A DNA stretch of 64,000 nt from Thelonectria olida (Eukaryota > Ascomycota > Sordariomycetes > Hypocreales > Nectriaceae), in contig JAGPYM010000026.1 in NCBI GenBank assembly GCA_020736575.1, positions 62,001 through 126,000 on the forward strand. The letters run 5' to 3'. Of the stretch, positions 1-10,438 are shown one piece after another. A program made the position numbers and the translations under genes. Below the pieces are notes generated by a model. It was not told the origin of the DNA. It worked only from the letters and a program-made list of their open reading frames with translations, and did no database searches. Position 1 is the first letter of the stretch. The number at the start of each line of letters is the position of its first letter.

Positions 1-384
1 CAACGATATGTTGTGATGCTGCTCTAATAGGTCTCATGAGCTTGGGGAACACTCAGATACGCGCTTATGCGGATATCTGGGGTCTTCATTCTGGCTTAAC
101 GATTTTGTGGTGTCAAATCCGATTCTATTGTACTTAGACATCTAGAGCTAACTTATTAATTGGCTTTTGGCCGTGCCCAATTATGTACCGGGTGCTGTGT
201 GAGGGAGTGAGACTGATGACGGAATGTACCGTATAGAATTAACATTTCATACATAATAACATTTAAAAAAGTTAGTAGTCCGGACCCATTACCCGACCAT
301 TTCCCGCTGTATTCTCTTCCTTGTCTGTGTTCTTCAATCCTCGATTTTCATCAGTGCACTGCGGCTCGTTCCCAAATTTCTGGC
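1..384. other. No gene seen (left edge)
   Basis: No open frame with recognisable protein similarity was found. The first 300 bases are AT-rich and look intergenic. From about 360 the sequence grades into the decayed GARS fragment. Confidence 0.5.
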
Positions 385-1110
385 TGGTTCACCAAGGAGG
401 CGGCTGAGATTAAGGGATGGAAGACGTATGCCGAGAATCTCATGAGGAAATACAACATGCCAACCGCAGACTACCCGAGCTTTAGTAGCTATTATGATGC
501 CAGGCAATATCTAGATCAAGTTGACGGGTCTCGGGTCGTCATCAAAGTGGATGGCCTCGCTGCTGGAAAGGAGTAGTCTGCCAGAAACTAAAGCTGAAGC
601 ACAGCAGGCCTTTGCGAGATCATGATTGAGGGTAAATTCGGAACTGGTAGCCAATCTGTCAATATCGAGGAACTTTTTGAAGGCGACGAGATTAATGTCC
701 TAAGTTTTTGTGACGGGGAGACGTTCGCGTCGCTGGCCCTTGGTCAAGATCACAAGCGGGTTTTCAACGGGGAACAAAGGCTTGAACACTGGTGGCATGT
801 TAGTTTACGCACCTCTTGCCATTTGTGAGCTCTGGGCGTCTCAAACAAATTGAGTGTGACATTATGAGGCCTACACTGAATGGACTGAAGCTGAAGGTAC
901 CCAAGAATTCTCTTTGCTGAGCACTGCGGGCAAGCTGGGCACAGTTTCTCTTCCACTTCTCCCCGGGTATGCCTGTAATGTTGTTGTCGCAGCAGGCGGC
1001 TATACAGCCTTCAGGAAGCAGTATCTTTGGCATACCAGAGTGTGGACTGCACCCAATTCAGAGACAAGTTCTATGGAAGGGATATTGCTGCATGGTATGA
1101 GTCCACTGAT
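385..1110 (+). pseudogene. Decayed phosphoribosylamine-glycine ligase (GARS) fragment
   Basis: Pieces of a GARS domain (purine biosynthesis, fungal ADE5,7 type) can be read in order but in changing frames. They are an ATP-grasp stretch ending VVIKVDGLAAGKE (about 415-575), the stretch IEELFEGDEINVLSF with QDHKR (about 625-770), an NTGGM/VYAPLA segment shifted by one base near 775-810, LLPGYACNVVVAAGGY (about 955-1006), and FRDKFYGRDIA (about 1055-1090). Single-base gains or losses near 573, 590 and 777 and several stops break it. No AIRS half was found after it. A working GARS-AIRS gene must be elsewhere in the genome, since this copy cannot make an enzyme. The many small indels look like old drift rather than simple nonsense mutation. 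Confidence 0.8.
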
Positions 1111-1897
1111 AGCCCGCACTGCTCAAGATACCAGGCAACCTATCTACCCTAGGCCTGCCAACTTGAACCCTAGGTGTATTTCCTCGGCCTTGGAGAGGTT
1201 AGATGAAAAATATGAGCAAGTGCAGGGGGAGCAACCAGGGAAAGCCCACGACCAAGAATAACACAACCCATAAAGATGGGTTCTTGCCATTTAACGAAAT
1301 CTCTCTGCCGTGGTTTGAGAAATCGAGAGAAATCTGCCCCAGCGACAATGGGAGCTGCCGAGTTGTCAATGGCTGAGGATTGGCACGGTCGACGATCTTG
1401 CAGAGTCAAGAGCCTTTAACCAACACACCAGCCCCCCGAATAACGAAGACTAGGATTCCTCACAGAACTGGAGGGATAGTGCATGTGCAGGGACATCATA
1501 CTCCCTCATATGAGGGGTAAATGGGACGAGTGGTGAACTGATGCTGGTTCCCCGTTGACCTTCAACAGCGCTTAGCCAATGGATAATATCTTAACGTAGC
1601 ATTCGCGTTTCCTAGCGCCCGAGAATTCAGCACCCTCATTAAGAACCTGGGGTGGATAGGGCTCCGAAAACGGCTTTCATTTCTAGCGCATGACTCTGGA
1701 AACAATACTCGCAAAGGCTCCCTTGACTCGGCAGCTGCAGGGGCTTTCACCGCGCGTGGGATGGAGCAGTGATTGGAGGGTCAATCTCCAGTCTCAGACG
1801 TTGTCCTATAAAACGGCCGATGCACAAGGTTTCATTCTTTTGATTTTCACCAATACTCGTCCTCCACCGCCTACACTCTGCTCATCTATGCGAAGTC
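1111..1897. other. Intergenic; promoter side of the SDR gene
   Basis: No protein similarity was recognised after the GARS relic. The last 100 bases carry a TATA-like element and a pyrimidine-rich leader before the SDR start codon. Confidence 0.5.
1807..1813 (+). promoter_or_regulatory. TATA-like box of the SDR gene
   Basis: The string TATAAAA lies 85 bases upstream of the ATG at 1898, followed by a CT-rich leader. The spacing suits a fungal core promoter. The call rests on motif and position only. Confidence 0.4.
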
Positions 1898-2936
1898 ATG
1901 TCCTACACCGTAAAGGGTCGTTTTGCCGTTGTCACAGGTGGTGGATCCGGTCAGTCTCTCTGAAGCTGTTATCAACTATAGCTCATCCATCCTCTAGGTA
2001 TCAGCCATGCGCTCACTCGCCTCCTACTTCACGCTGGGTGCTCCGTGATGATTGCAGACGTGCGTCTGCGCCCCGAGGCTGAGGCGACCATTGAGGAGTA
2101 CCCCCATCCTGCCTCGGAGCCTAAGAAGCCCTCAGCTGTCTTTTGCAAAACAGACATTTCCGATTGGACCCAGATTTCAGCGCTTTGGGCAAACGCCCTT
2201 GAGAAATTCGGCCGCGTTGACATTGTCGTCAATGGCGCGGGCATCTATGAGCCTCCATCAAGCACTTTCTGGAAGCCTCCAGGCATTTCAGCTCTTGCGG
2301 AGGACCCCGAAGACGCGCAGGTTGGTCAGTACAAGAGCTTTGCTGTGAACACGGTTGGTCCGATCAGGTTGGCGCAAATCGCAGTTGATTACTGGCAACA
2401 GCACCCTGACATCCAAGGCAATATTTTGTTCCTCGCAAGCATGGGCGGTTATATGCATTCCATCCAGACTCCCTTGTACTTCTCCAGCAAAGCGGCCATT
2501 GTCAGCTTTGTCAGGTCTCTGGGTCCTTTGAGGAAGGCTATTGGCGTTCGCAATGCTGCCGTTTGTCCTGGTGCCGTTTTCGTACGCTTCCCGCCGGATG
2601 TTCCTCCCAGCACTTGGTCGCTAATGAATGCTTCGACAGACACCCATCTTCGAGCCTGAGTACTGCAGAGACAGGCTCCAGGCCGGCGACGTGGCACTCA
2701 GTGCGGAGCAATGCGCTGACTTGATGATGCGAGTATTGCAAGAGGAACAATACGGCGACGGCAACATTGTGGAGATTATGATGATCGGTTCCAAGGAAAA
2801 ACAGTCCGTCCATGTGCGCGAGGTCGTGCTAGAGTCGCTGTACCCAACAGTCGATCCTCTCAATGCAGGCACTCGATTTACGACAGAGACACAGAAGTTT
2901 GTCCAGAACTTGAAGGAAAAAGGAATGCGACTATAG
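1898..2936 (+). CDS. Short-chain dehydrogenase/reductase (15-PGDH-like, 310 aa)
   Basis: Exons 1898-1949, 1998-2581 and 2640-2936 join to a 310-residue classical SDR that should oxidise or reduce an alcohol/ketone with NAD(P). The cofactor motif VTGGGSGI is rebuilt across intron 1. An NGAG motif (NNAG variant), the catalytic serine in LASMGG and the YFSSK (YxxxK) active site follow. Intron 2 (2582-2639) has a clear CTAATGA branch site and restores VCPGAVF-TPIFEPEYC. The C-terminal third resembles fungal 15-hydroxyprostaglandin-dehydrogenase-like SDRs; the substrate cannot be predicted. The gene is intact although its neighbours on both sides are broken. Start chosen because it is the first ATG and leads directly into the Rossmann fold. 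Confidence 0.88.
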
Positions 2937-3195
2937 AACTGTGAGGCGGATGCTGCGGCTCGACAAAGAATGAGCGAAAGGACTTGGACGTAGGCAAGAT
3001 AGGTCTCGTTCGACTGCTGGTCTACATTAGTTTGGTGCTTAGAACCAAGATCCGAGCAAGGTTTCTTCTTCTGGTATGCTCTATCAACCCTTTCGATGCC
3101 ATCGCATATCAATCAAAAGAACAAGGGTGTGAACATATCAAATCAAATAATTTCCATCATTCACCGGCCACCTCTTATGGATCTATTAATCTTCA

Positions 3196-4936
3196 TCACC
3201 GCGCCTCATGCTTCTGACGGGTCTCGAGCGAGAGTGCATACTCATATGCCAACTGATCTGGTTCACAAACATCACCAATCTTCGGTAGTGTTCCCTCCTC
3301 AAAATAAGCTTGGATTGCCTGGCGAGTACACTTTGATGAATGGTTCATGGCTCCATGCTATTTCGGCGTTAGTTTACTGGTATCATGGGGGTATCGGGAT
3401 ACTCACACCGAAGCCATTCTGGACCAATACCCTACTCCCTTTGAAAGCAATAGACGTCTCAAATGCGCCGCTCAGAGGCGTGACCGGGTCCAAAGGCCCG
3501 TTCACAAACATGATGGGGAAGCTGGTGGTAATGTTGGAAAAGTCTCCCTCATAACGCTCTGCCGCCTCGAACTTCCAGTGAGAGCACCACCATGCTTGGG
3601 TTTCTGTGACATCGGCAAACATGCTCTCTCGAGCCTGCATCTTTATGACAGCGTACAGCTCCTCAGGCGACCCAGCTCGAAAAGAGCTATCTCCACAAGC
3701 AATGCCCAGCAGGGTGTTTTGGTTCACCCCTGGCTTGACTGGAGTCTTCATGAATTCCTTCCTGAAACCTTTCCAATCCCCGTTCAGAGCAAATGCAATC
3801 TTTTTGATTGCCCTTAGAAGCAGCGACGGCTTGTATAGGTCCCAGAAAAGCAACTCCTTGATTTTCAGGTAATTGTCGAGACTTTTTGCTGTCCCTTCGT
3901 CAAGCAGATCCTGCAAAGCATTCGCAAGGGCCGATGACAGCTTTTCGGGGGTCGTATCAGATCCGGCATAATCAGCGAGTGCACACTTTTTGGGCCCGAC
4001 TTTGATGCACTGCCTGAGGATCTCTGTAACCGCATCGTCAGCATTGCGAGTTGTGAAAGTTGAGTAGCCCAAGTAGTAAGTCCGAGCATTTTGGCTGCTG
4101 TCGAGAAGCATGCGGTCAATCCGGTCCGGGAAACATGGCCGCAAAGGTCTGGCCAAGGGTCGCGCCATAACTGAGGCCCCAATATCTGAGCAGTCCGTCT
4201 TCTTTCAGAGCGTCGACGACTCGAAGCATGTCGCGCGCGACAAAGGGCGTTGATATGAACCGCCCGGTTTTCTTTTAGGCCTCGTAGCAATGCTCGGCGT
4301 GGCGCTTGAGGTTTTCCCATGTCGCTTTATTTCTGTTATATAGATCCGTTTGGGGCTGGTCCAACGTCATGCTACTTCGTCGGGCAGTCGATCGGGTGGT
4401 CGCGGTATGCAAGGAATCGCACTTGAATGGAATGGTTTTCCCGACGCCTCTAAACTAATCATTAGACCAAGCTTTCCAACGTTGATGATAGATTACCCAC
4501 CTGGGGTCGAAGCTGACCACGTCAAACTTGCCCCCCAGAGCTCTGCGATAGGATTTAGTAGCCTGACGAGAACCCTTGGATCGTCGACTTACTCGCGATA
4601 CTCGTGGCCGTAGTCTGCAATAAAATCGATGCCTGAAGCACCAGGCCCACCTGGGTTGAGAAGAACGCTGCCCTTGGGTGGCGTGTTGGTCGCATTCATC
4701 TTGATCAACTGCAGGCTGAGCGGCTCAGAGTTGGGGTCGGTGTAGTCAAGGGGGACCTGAAGAGTTGTGCAATAGACAGAGTCGTTGATTCGTTTTTGGG
4801 TATGCTCAGTGAACATGTCTTGATGGCAAGGCTCCCAGTTCAAAGCATCGGGCTCGGCCGTGGTTTGGTCTCCGTGAGGTCTTGCCTGGGTGATGCCAGC
4901 GGACAGGAGGAAGACAGCAATCTGGATAAACAACAT
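3196..4936 (-). pseudogene. TAP-like secreted alpha/beta-hydrolase peptidase, disabled
   Basis: Minus-strand exons 4936-4593, 4542-4501, 4449-3407 and 3357-3196 rebuild nearly a whole tripeptidyl-aminopeptidase-like protein. It has a signal peptide (MLFIQIAVFLLSAGITQA), the LNPGGPGASG oxyanion region, FDPRGVG, the nucleophile in GLSYGATLG, the acidic residue in NGPLDPVTP and a histidine in NGFGHGAMNHSS just after the last intron. The C-terminal domain is the usual TAP-like ending. Two lesions break it: an in-frame TAA at 4275-4277 just before KTGRFISTP, and a one-base insertion near 4128-4134 inside MFPDRIDRM. The catalytic residues and splice sites are otherwise preserved, so decay looks recent, or one lesion could be a sequencing error. 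It probably once released peptides or amino acids outside the cell. Confidence 0.82.
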
Positions 4937-5497
4937 CTTAAGAAGAGCCAGCGAGTGTCGGAATTGATAAGACGCGATGAAAGTATGAAAAAAGGGAAAC
5001 TAGGTCGCGAATACCCCGACGATGATGCTGTTGGGCGAAGTCGGGCGAGAATGGACATGTGTTGGGCTGAATTGGTTTGTATATAAGATTTCCAGATCTA
5101 AGGTTTCCGCATTCCTGGACTTTGATGAAAAAATTTTGCACTTGTAAGAATGACCGACCGTAAACTTACAAGAGAGTTTGGGTCGTGTATAGGCGGTTGA
5201 GTTTGCGGTTGAGTTTGCGTCAAATTTTGAACGTGGCTTCTCATCGAGCCTCACTCCTCTCATATCCGATTTCGATGCGAAGTGATGTGGTTTTCAACTT
5301 GCGAAAGTGCTCCCATTTAAGGCATTTTAGACCTTCCTTATCTTTCGATACTTTCCTTCTTCTTTAGCTGCCCTCGCCTTCCGACCGAGCCGTTTGTTTA
5401 GGCCCGAAATACTAACTCAGACTGTCTGGCCGACCAAAGCTTCCGAGAAGCAATAGTACTATCTCCTTTAGTGGGTATATAAGGAAGCAAATCTATG
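4937..5497. other. Intergenic
   Basis: This is the upstream region of the disabled peptidase. No recognisable coding sequence was seen. Confidence 0.45.
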
Positions 5498-5950
5498 TTA
5501 CACACCCAGGCAACAACACAAGTTAACACCGTGCTCTATCATGGCTCGTCGAATCCTTTCCGTAGCCTGAGCGGCCGAGGTCCTTTTCGCCTTAACAACT
5601 ACCATTGTATCAACGAGTATGCCGAGCAGGTTTTCGACCAATCCACTATAATGATACTCCTTAGGAAAGTGTTCAAATGCGGTGACATCTTCCTTGAACA
5701 TCCGGACGCTCTCTACGAAAGCAGGATTCGCGATAGCTGAGGCGTAGTTTCGTTCGATGATGGGAAGATGCGTCGATCTAGGAAATAAGATCGAGTCCAG
5801 CATTTAAAAGATGACGCATCCGAGAGAGAACACGTCAGCCTCTTTTCCTGGGTCAGATGGCACTCTTGTCATCGTTCCTTTCGACACCTTATCCTGGACT
5901 TCAGGTGCGGGAGCTTGGGCAAAAGCCAAGACAGCCACAGAAAGGGCAGC
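5498..5950 (-). pseudogene. Protein kinase C-lobe fragment, broken
   Basis: The minus strand reads the activation-segment end and subdomain IX of a Ser/Thr kinase: KGTMTRVPSD followed by EADVFSLGCVIF. An in-frame TAA (5806-5808) comes immediately where the family usually continues with E-M-L. The frame then stays open for about 100 codons (MLDSILFPRSTHLP to the end near 5498), matching the helical C-lobe. No N-lobe, glycine loop or HRD motif was found upstream on this strand, so the fragment is truncated as well as interrupted. It ends close to an oppositely oriented phosphotransferase relic, which suggests rearranged dead genes. Confidence 0.68.
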
Positions 5951-6144
5951 ACATTCTGAGGAAGGAGGCTCTATGTTGCGCCTTACTGCGGCCCTACGGA
6001 CAGCCCCGAAAGCAGACTCTTCCAGGCAGCCCTACTTATTCACCCCCTCAGTGGCAGCTCAAACTTGAGGCGCCGCGATTTTCCCAAGGCGATTTTTCGT
6101 ACATGCATGTAAGCTTGAGTTTTGTCCGTCTTTTTTAGCGAGGC

Positions 6145-6415
6145 CTCCGATAGAAGATATCTTTGACCCATATCGAGGCTTCCCGATAACTCCCGTATCT
6201 TGTTTACTCATGCCGACTTGAATCTCGTCCGTAGCTTGATTTCCAAAGACTCACCCTGTCGCCTTGTTGCTATCATTGACTGGGAACAGGCAGGGTGGTA
6301 CGGCGATTTCGCCAAGGCCGAATGGGGAGTGACAGATCAATTATCTTCCCTTATTTTGGACGAACCTGGTTGCATCGATCCCTTCAATTCTTACACTCCA
6401 TCATCCGGATGGTGA
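6145..6415 (+). pseudogene. APH-type phosphotransferase relic
   Basis: The plus strand shows the active-site region of a fungal aminoglycoside-phosphotransferase-like (APH) protein: FTHADLNL (Brenner-type HxDxxxxN region) and VAIIDWEQAGWY (metal-binding DWE segment). An expected piece after GWY is missing (it reads straight into GDFAKAEWGV), and the frame upstream is interrupted after PPIEDIFDPYRGFPITP. No start, N-lobe or full C-terminus was found. This is a fragment of a widely expanded fungal family whose substrates are mostly unknown. Confidence 0.68.
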
Positions 6416-6582
6416 GATATTTTTATTATTCGAACCGTACGTGGGGGTTCGTTGAGAGGTTTCATGGCAATGACCTGCCGGAGACAAGGGAATCTATGAA
6501 CATAACGCTTGGCGGAGCCATAAGAAGAAGGATCATACCTACTTATCATTCAAAGTTTGCTCATTATGAAAATAAAAATGGC

Positions 6583-8160
6583 TTAGAATAATTCCTCTGG
6601 ACGCTCCTGGACACCCTCGTTCACAGTGGCGCTAGCCTTGTCTTGACCTCGATACTTCAACCATATCTCTCTACTTCGGGGAAACCAGATACGGGTACAA
6701 ATATTCGAGATGTACGGTGTCTCTTTGCCAATTCCGTCAGATGAGATCAGATCGTAGACGCGATTTTCTTCTGCCTGGGTCACAACCTCGAGTTCCACGC
6801 CATCTCGGGGAGAGCCAAGGTGTTCCACATCATCGTCATCGATGCTTTCCTTGTTAAAGAGGATCTGCACTCGCTTGAGATTGGGAAACCTCTTGCGCTT
6901 CGTAGTAGCCTCGAGAAACTCTTTAAGTTGGGGCAAGATGGGCTTTCCGCAGCTATGGATCTGGAGCTCTTCTAGTTTCTCGGGAATGCATTCGACGATC
7001 CGAGGCGCATCCTTAAGCTCCGACTGATCGAATGGAAGAAGCTCGGGATTGTCCAGTAGACCCGTGATGGTCTGGGAGCCGACAACCAACGTCTTGAGCT
7101 TGGTCATTTCCCTCAGCTCGACGCCCATGTACGTCTTAGTCGGCGCATCTTCCCAACCGGGCTTCTCCCATTGCTCCTCAGAGTTGATATGGAGGTATTC
7201 CAGGCTGTCTGCATGCGGCAGGAGAATCTCAAGAATGTCACGAGGCATCACTTCCAAGTTGTACATGTGATAGACGCCACGCAAAAACTCGAATTCTCGC
7301 AAGGATTTGCACGCCCCAACAATCTGCTTGAGTGTCGTGGCGGTGAGGTTCGATTTTCGCAAGAAGATTGACTCAATGTTGGATGACCCTCTGGGAATGC
7401 GCCCGATTTCGTCGGCAGAGCCGTTGGAACCATTCAGCATTATGCATTCATAAGACCGAACGCTGGGGATCTGGAACACGGGTGATGCAGTCTCTTCAAA
7501 GCCGAGGTATCCATACTTGCCCTCTGTTGACTCGTGATAGACATCCTCTAGCTGGGCCAAAAAGGATCCTTTAGAATCGGTGGAACTGTTGCGCTTCGCA
7601 GCTGCATTTAACACTCGCGAAAAGATCATTGGTTGATACGGCTCGCCAAAGATCAATGTCTTCAGCTTAGGGCACACGACGAGCAGCAATGCCACCTCCG
7701 CATCTTGGATGCCCTTGTCAAAGCCGGCAAGCCAGTCGGCTCTCGCCTGTTTCCAATCGTCGGACCCTGTAGAAAAGGTGTCATGAATCAACCCTTCGTA
7801 TAATTCCCTTTCATCATCTTCCAGGCCGCCAAGCTCAAAATCGCTGTGATCGTCTACTTCCTGGGTACTGAAACTGCCCACTATGATTGTGTCAACGCAC
7901 TCGGCTAGCTCTGGTTTGGTAATCGTGATGTAGCGGAGGAATTGCAAGGTGCGGCTGCGAGGACGGGGCTTTCGATTAGGGTCGTACGGGAGCTCCGCAT
8001 CCCAGTAAGTTTGCACAGAGAAAGGCAGGGCAATCTCGTAGAGTTGCTTGCAGGTGTAGAGGACTGCGTGAATGGATTTGAAGGATGTGGGAACGGCAAG
8101 ATATGACACGATACGGCTTTGGATCTCGGCTGGGAGACCGAGAAGCGAATGTTTCGCCAT
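6583..8160 (-). CDS. F-box domain protein (525 aa)
   Basis: A single-exon 525-residue frame starts MAKHSLLGLPAEIQSRIVSYL, a short F-box-like helix expected to bind Skp1 in an SCF ubiquitin ligase. The rest is leucine-rich and repeat-like (IESIFLRKSNLTATTL, TKLKTLVVGSQ, LEELQIHSCG), as in fungal F-box/LRR proteins that recruit substrates. The open frame extends 51 codons further upstream, but the ATG at 8160 places the F-box at the N-terminus, which is usual, so I prefer it. The substrate is unknown. No lesions were seen, unlike the genes to its left. Confidence 0.82.
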   Translation of the reverse strand: MAKHSLLGLPAEIQSRIVSYLAVPTSFKSIHAVLYTCKQLYEIALPFSVQTYWDAELPYDPNRKPRPRSRTLQFLRYITITKPELAECVDTIIVGSFSTQEVDDHSDFELGGLEDDERELYEGLIHDTFSTGSDDWKQARADWLAGFDKGIQDAEVALLLVVCPKLKTLIFGEPYQPMIFSRVLNAAAKRNSSTDSKGSFLAQLEDVYHESTEGKYGYLGFEETASPVFQIPSVRSYECIMLNGSNGSADEIGRIPRGSSNIESIFLRKSNLTATTLKQIVGACKSLREFEFLRGVYHMYNLEVMPRDILEILLPHADSLEYLHINSEEQWEKPGWEDAPTKTYMGVELREMTKLKTLVVGSQTITGLLDNPELLPFDQSELKDAPRIVECIPEKLEELQIHSCGKPILPQLKEFLEATTKRKRFPNLKRVQILFNKESIDDDDVEHLGSPRDGVELEVVTQAEENRVYDLISSDGIGKETPYISNICTRIWFPRSREIWLKYRGQDKASATVNEGVQERPEELF

Positions 8161-9052
8161 GGTTAAATACAAAAGTATGGAAGGTAAATATGGTGAAAGG
8201 ATACGACGTAGATACTGATGAGATGAGGTTTTGTGAGGAACGAAAATAGGGCGTTGGGGCTGGCAGGCAGCCACCACACCCGCAATGACGTCATCTTGAC
8301 TCTTCTCAAACATGAAACAAGGCTCATCATAACTAGGTCAGTAAGCAATGGAACTTTGGTTAGCTAGTTATCTATTGTGTAAGCTCTCCGCTCCACCCAG
8401 GGCGACTTGCTGACACACACAATGGTAAAATGGTTAGCTAGAATGAGAAGAGAAGGGCATTTGAGGGCGCAATAATGAGTCCAGGATGAGATGGCTAGGA
8501 GCGGCCTTCATAAGTGTCAGTTAGAAAATAAGTCAAGGCTCAATCAAGGCTTACAAGAATAATAAGTATATTGTTGGGTCATGTGACCCACATACAGAGC
8601 CATTTAAAGCCCCCACAGGCACACACAGCACAGACAATACAAGCAAGCATCTCCACACACACTTGTTGACAGGCACCCTACATATATAGTGTAAAAATTG
8701 TAATACAAGGCCATCAAGGTAATTACACAATCATCATCTTAGGCCGCCCAAAACGTCAGGACACAGATACGCTGTGGTTCAAAATATTCTTCTGCCGGCC
8801 TTTGACGTAGAAACTCGGTCCTAAATGATTTTTAAGGCCGGATTATTAGAGAAAACAGCAAACGTGTCGGTGGCAAACACTCAAGGTCGGTTGATATTAC
8901 CGATACGAACGCGAGGTCTAGAGACGATTGCCTAGAGTCATAATACAACACAGGACCAGCCCCTGAGCAAACAACAAATATTATAACTTCTTCAAAGCCC
9001 AGAACAACTTGTTGAACAAGAAAGAAAAAAGAAAAAAGAAACAACAAGTCTT
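8161..9052. other. Intergenic with CA-rich low complexity
   Basis: The stretch separates the F-box gene from the tRNA. It holds short CA-rich low-complexity tracts around 8618-8660 and A-rich sequence around 9020-9040, which serves as the tRNA terminator. No protein frame was recognised. Confidence 0.5.
9025..9037 (-). terminator. Pol III oligo-T terminator
   Basis: Two A6 runs on the plus strand (9025-9030, 9032-9037) read as T6 runs on the minus strand, starting 16 bases after the tRNA 3' end. This is a standard RNA polymerase III stop signal. Confidence 0.6.
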
Positions 9053-9124
9053 TATCACGGGAGTGAGTCGAACACTCTTCTCTGCAGCCACAATGCAGTA
9101 TAATGACCGTTATACGACCGCGAT
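9053..9124 (-). tRNA. tRNA-His (anticodon GUG)
   Basis: A 72-base cloverleaf folds on the minus strand. The acceptor stem ATCGCGG/CCGTGAT gives seven pairs (one G-U), followed by an A discriminator. The D arm is short and contains GG. The anticodon stem CTGCA/TGCAG is perfect with loop TTGTGGC, giving anticodon GTG. The variable loop is AGAA, and the T stem GAGTG/CACTC is perfect with loop TTCGACT, which also serves as a good B box. T runs follow downstream. Oddities: the first pair is A-U and the D stem is weak, whereas tRNA-His normally starts with G1. It is therefore either a divergent nuclear tRNA-His or a modified copy. Confidence 0.68.
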
Positions 9125-9288
9125 GACTGCTCAGCAAAGACGAAGCCGAATGTGACAGCTGGCAGACTTACTCCAGTATAGGTCTTTCGGTCTGAGAGAT
9201 TCTGTTGAGGTTGAGAGTTCTTCTTTTGCATTTTTATGTGTCGTGTGTTGCGTCATTGACTAATGTTTTGCAACGTGCGTGAGTGAAT

Positions 9289-10438
9289 CTAGACGAGGTT
9301 GACTCCGGCAAATACCATGGCGCCAATGGCAACAAATCCGGACAGCCATGTTTTGGAAGCCCCTGCGGCGACAACACTTGACGGAACAGAAGTTGCCTAT
9401 GCGAAGAGAGGTCAGCTTTGGCTTAATTGGGGAAGATGTTCGGTATATTTTTCGCTTACCGAGCTGGAATCTGAACCATCGCTGCTATCACCAGTCGGGC
9501 TGTTGGCACCGGGCGTCACAGACGTGAGGACCGTGGTAGCCGCGCCTGTTCCCGCAGCGACGCCAGAAAATTGAGAGACATAAGAGGAGTTGGCCGTCAA
9601 ATATGAGCCGCCCGTAGCACTGGCAGATGTATCGTAATTCTCAGAACCGGGAGTGGATGCAGTCATCGAGCCTGTGATGAGAGACGCCGAGGATTCGACC
9701 TCACCCGCGGATTCAGTGATAGATGGAGCATTCTCATCGGAGGCCGTCTCTGTTTGGGACCCAGCGGTGGCGGTCTGCTCAGGAGTCTTCTCAGTGGTGG
9801 CATCTTGAGTCGGGACGCTGGCAGTAGAGCCGCCAAATGCAGGCTCTGCCCTGGTCGTCTGATTTGTGGTAGTCTGGTCAGTCTGGGACTCTTGAACATC
9901 AGTGGTAGTCTGCGCTGTTTGGGACTCCTGATCATCGGCCGTTGTCACTTGGGGCTGAGTCTCGGTCGTGGCAACCTCGCTCTGCTCCGACTGAGACGTG
10001 GATGTTGCTTCAGAGAAAGTAGTAGTGGGTGCTACTTGAGTCGAGGAAGCAGTGGCCGCCTCGGTAGTGGCAGGACTAGGAGTAGCATCAAGGCCGCAAG
10101 CCTCAGCAGCAGCGGCGACCTGGGTGCCATACCACTGCCAGATACTGTAAACAAGTGCACACTCCAAGCAGCCACTCAGGTCGTCCAGCCAGTCTTGGTC
10201 AGTACAGTAACCGTCAGCCTCAGCGTTGAGGATGGCATAACCTATCAAAGCTCCGTTAGTTCGACGAAACTCGGGTCAATGGGAAGCGATACGCACCGCA
10301 GCTGGCATGACACTCATACTCAGCACCCGTCACTTGCCGAACGAGGATGGGAACCGTCACAGGAAGTTCACGCTTCAGGCCGGTTGCAGCAGCAACAGTG
10401 GCCACGGAGGCGACAACGAGGGCAGAACGTAGCTGCAT
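9289..10438 (-). CDS. Serine/threonine-rich GPI-anchored cell wall protein (343 aa)
   Basis: Exons 10438-10297, 10241-9460 and 9396-9289 encode a 343-residue surface protein. It starts with a signal peptide (MQLRSALVVASVATVAAA). A compact cysteine-bearing domain follows (CHASCGYAIL, then GYCTDQDWLDDL and CLECALVYSIWQWYG). Next comes a long Ser/Thr/Gln/Glu-rich stretch, including imperfect repeats built on Q-E-S-Q-T, expected to be O-glycosylated. The last exon adds a short hydrophobic tail (TWLSGFVAIGAMVFAGVNLV) typical of a GPI signal. The Cys domain matches a common uncharacterised fungal cell wall family. Its role is probably structural or adhesive. Both introns have good GT-AG ends and keep frame. 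Confidence 0.82.

Noticed and set aside
5811..6138. Overlapping plus-strand open frames read as an APH N-terminus
   Set aside because: The translation has no recognisable APH motif before about 6145, and part of it is the opposite strand of the kinase relic.
8600..8670. CRISPR-like or tandem repeat array
   Set aside because: It is only a short CA-rich low-complexity tract in a eukaryotic intergenic region.
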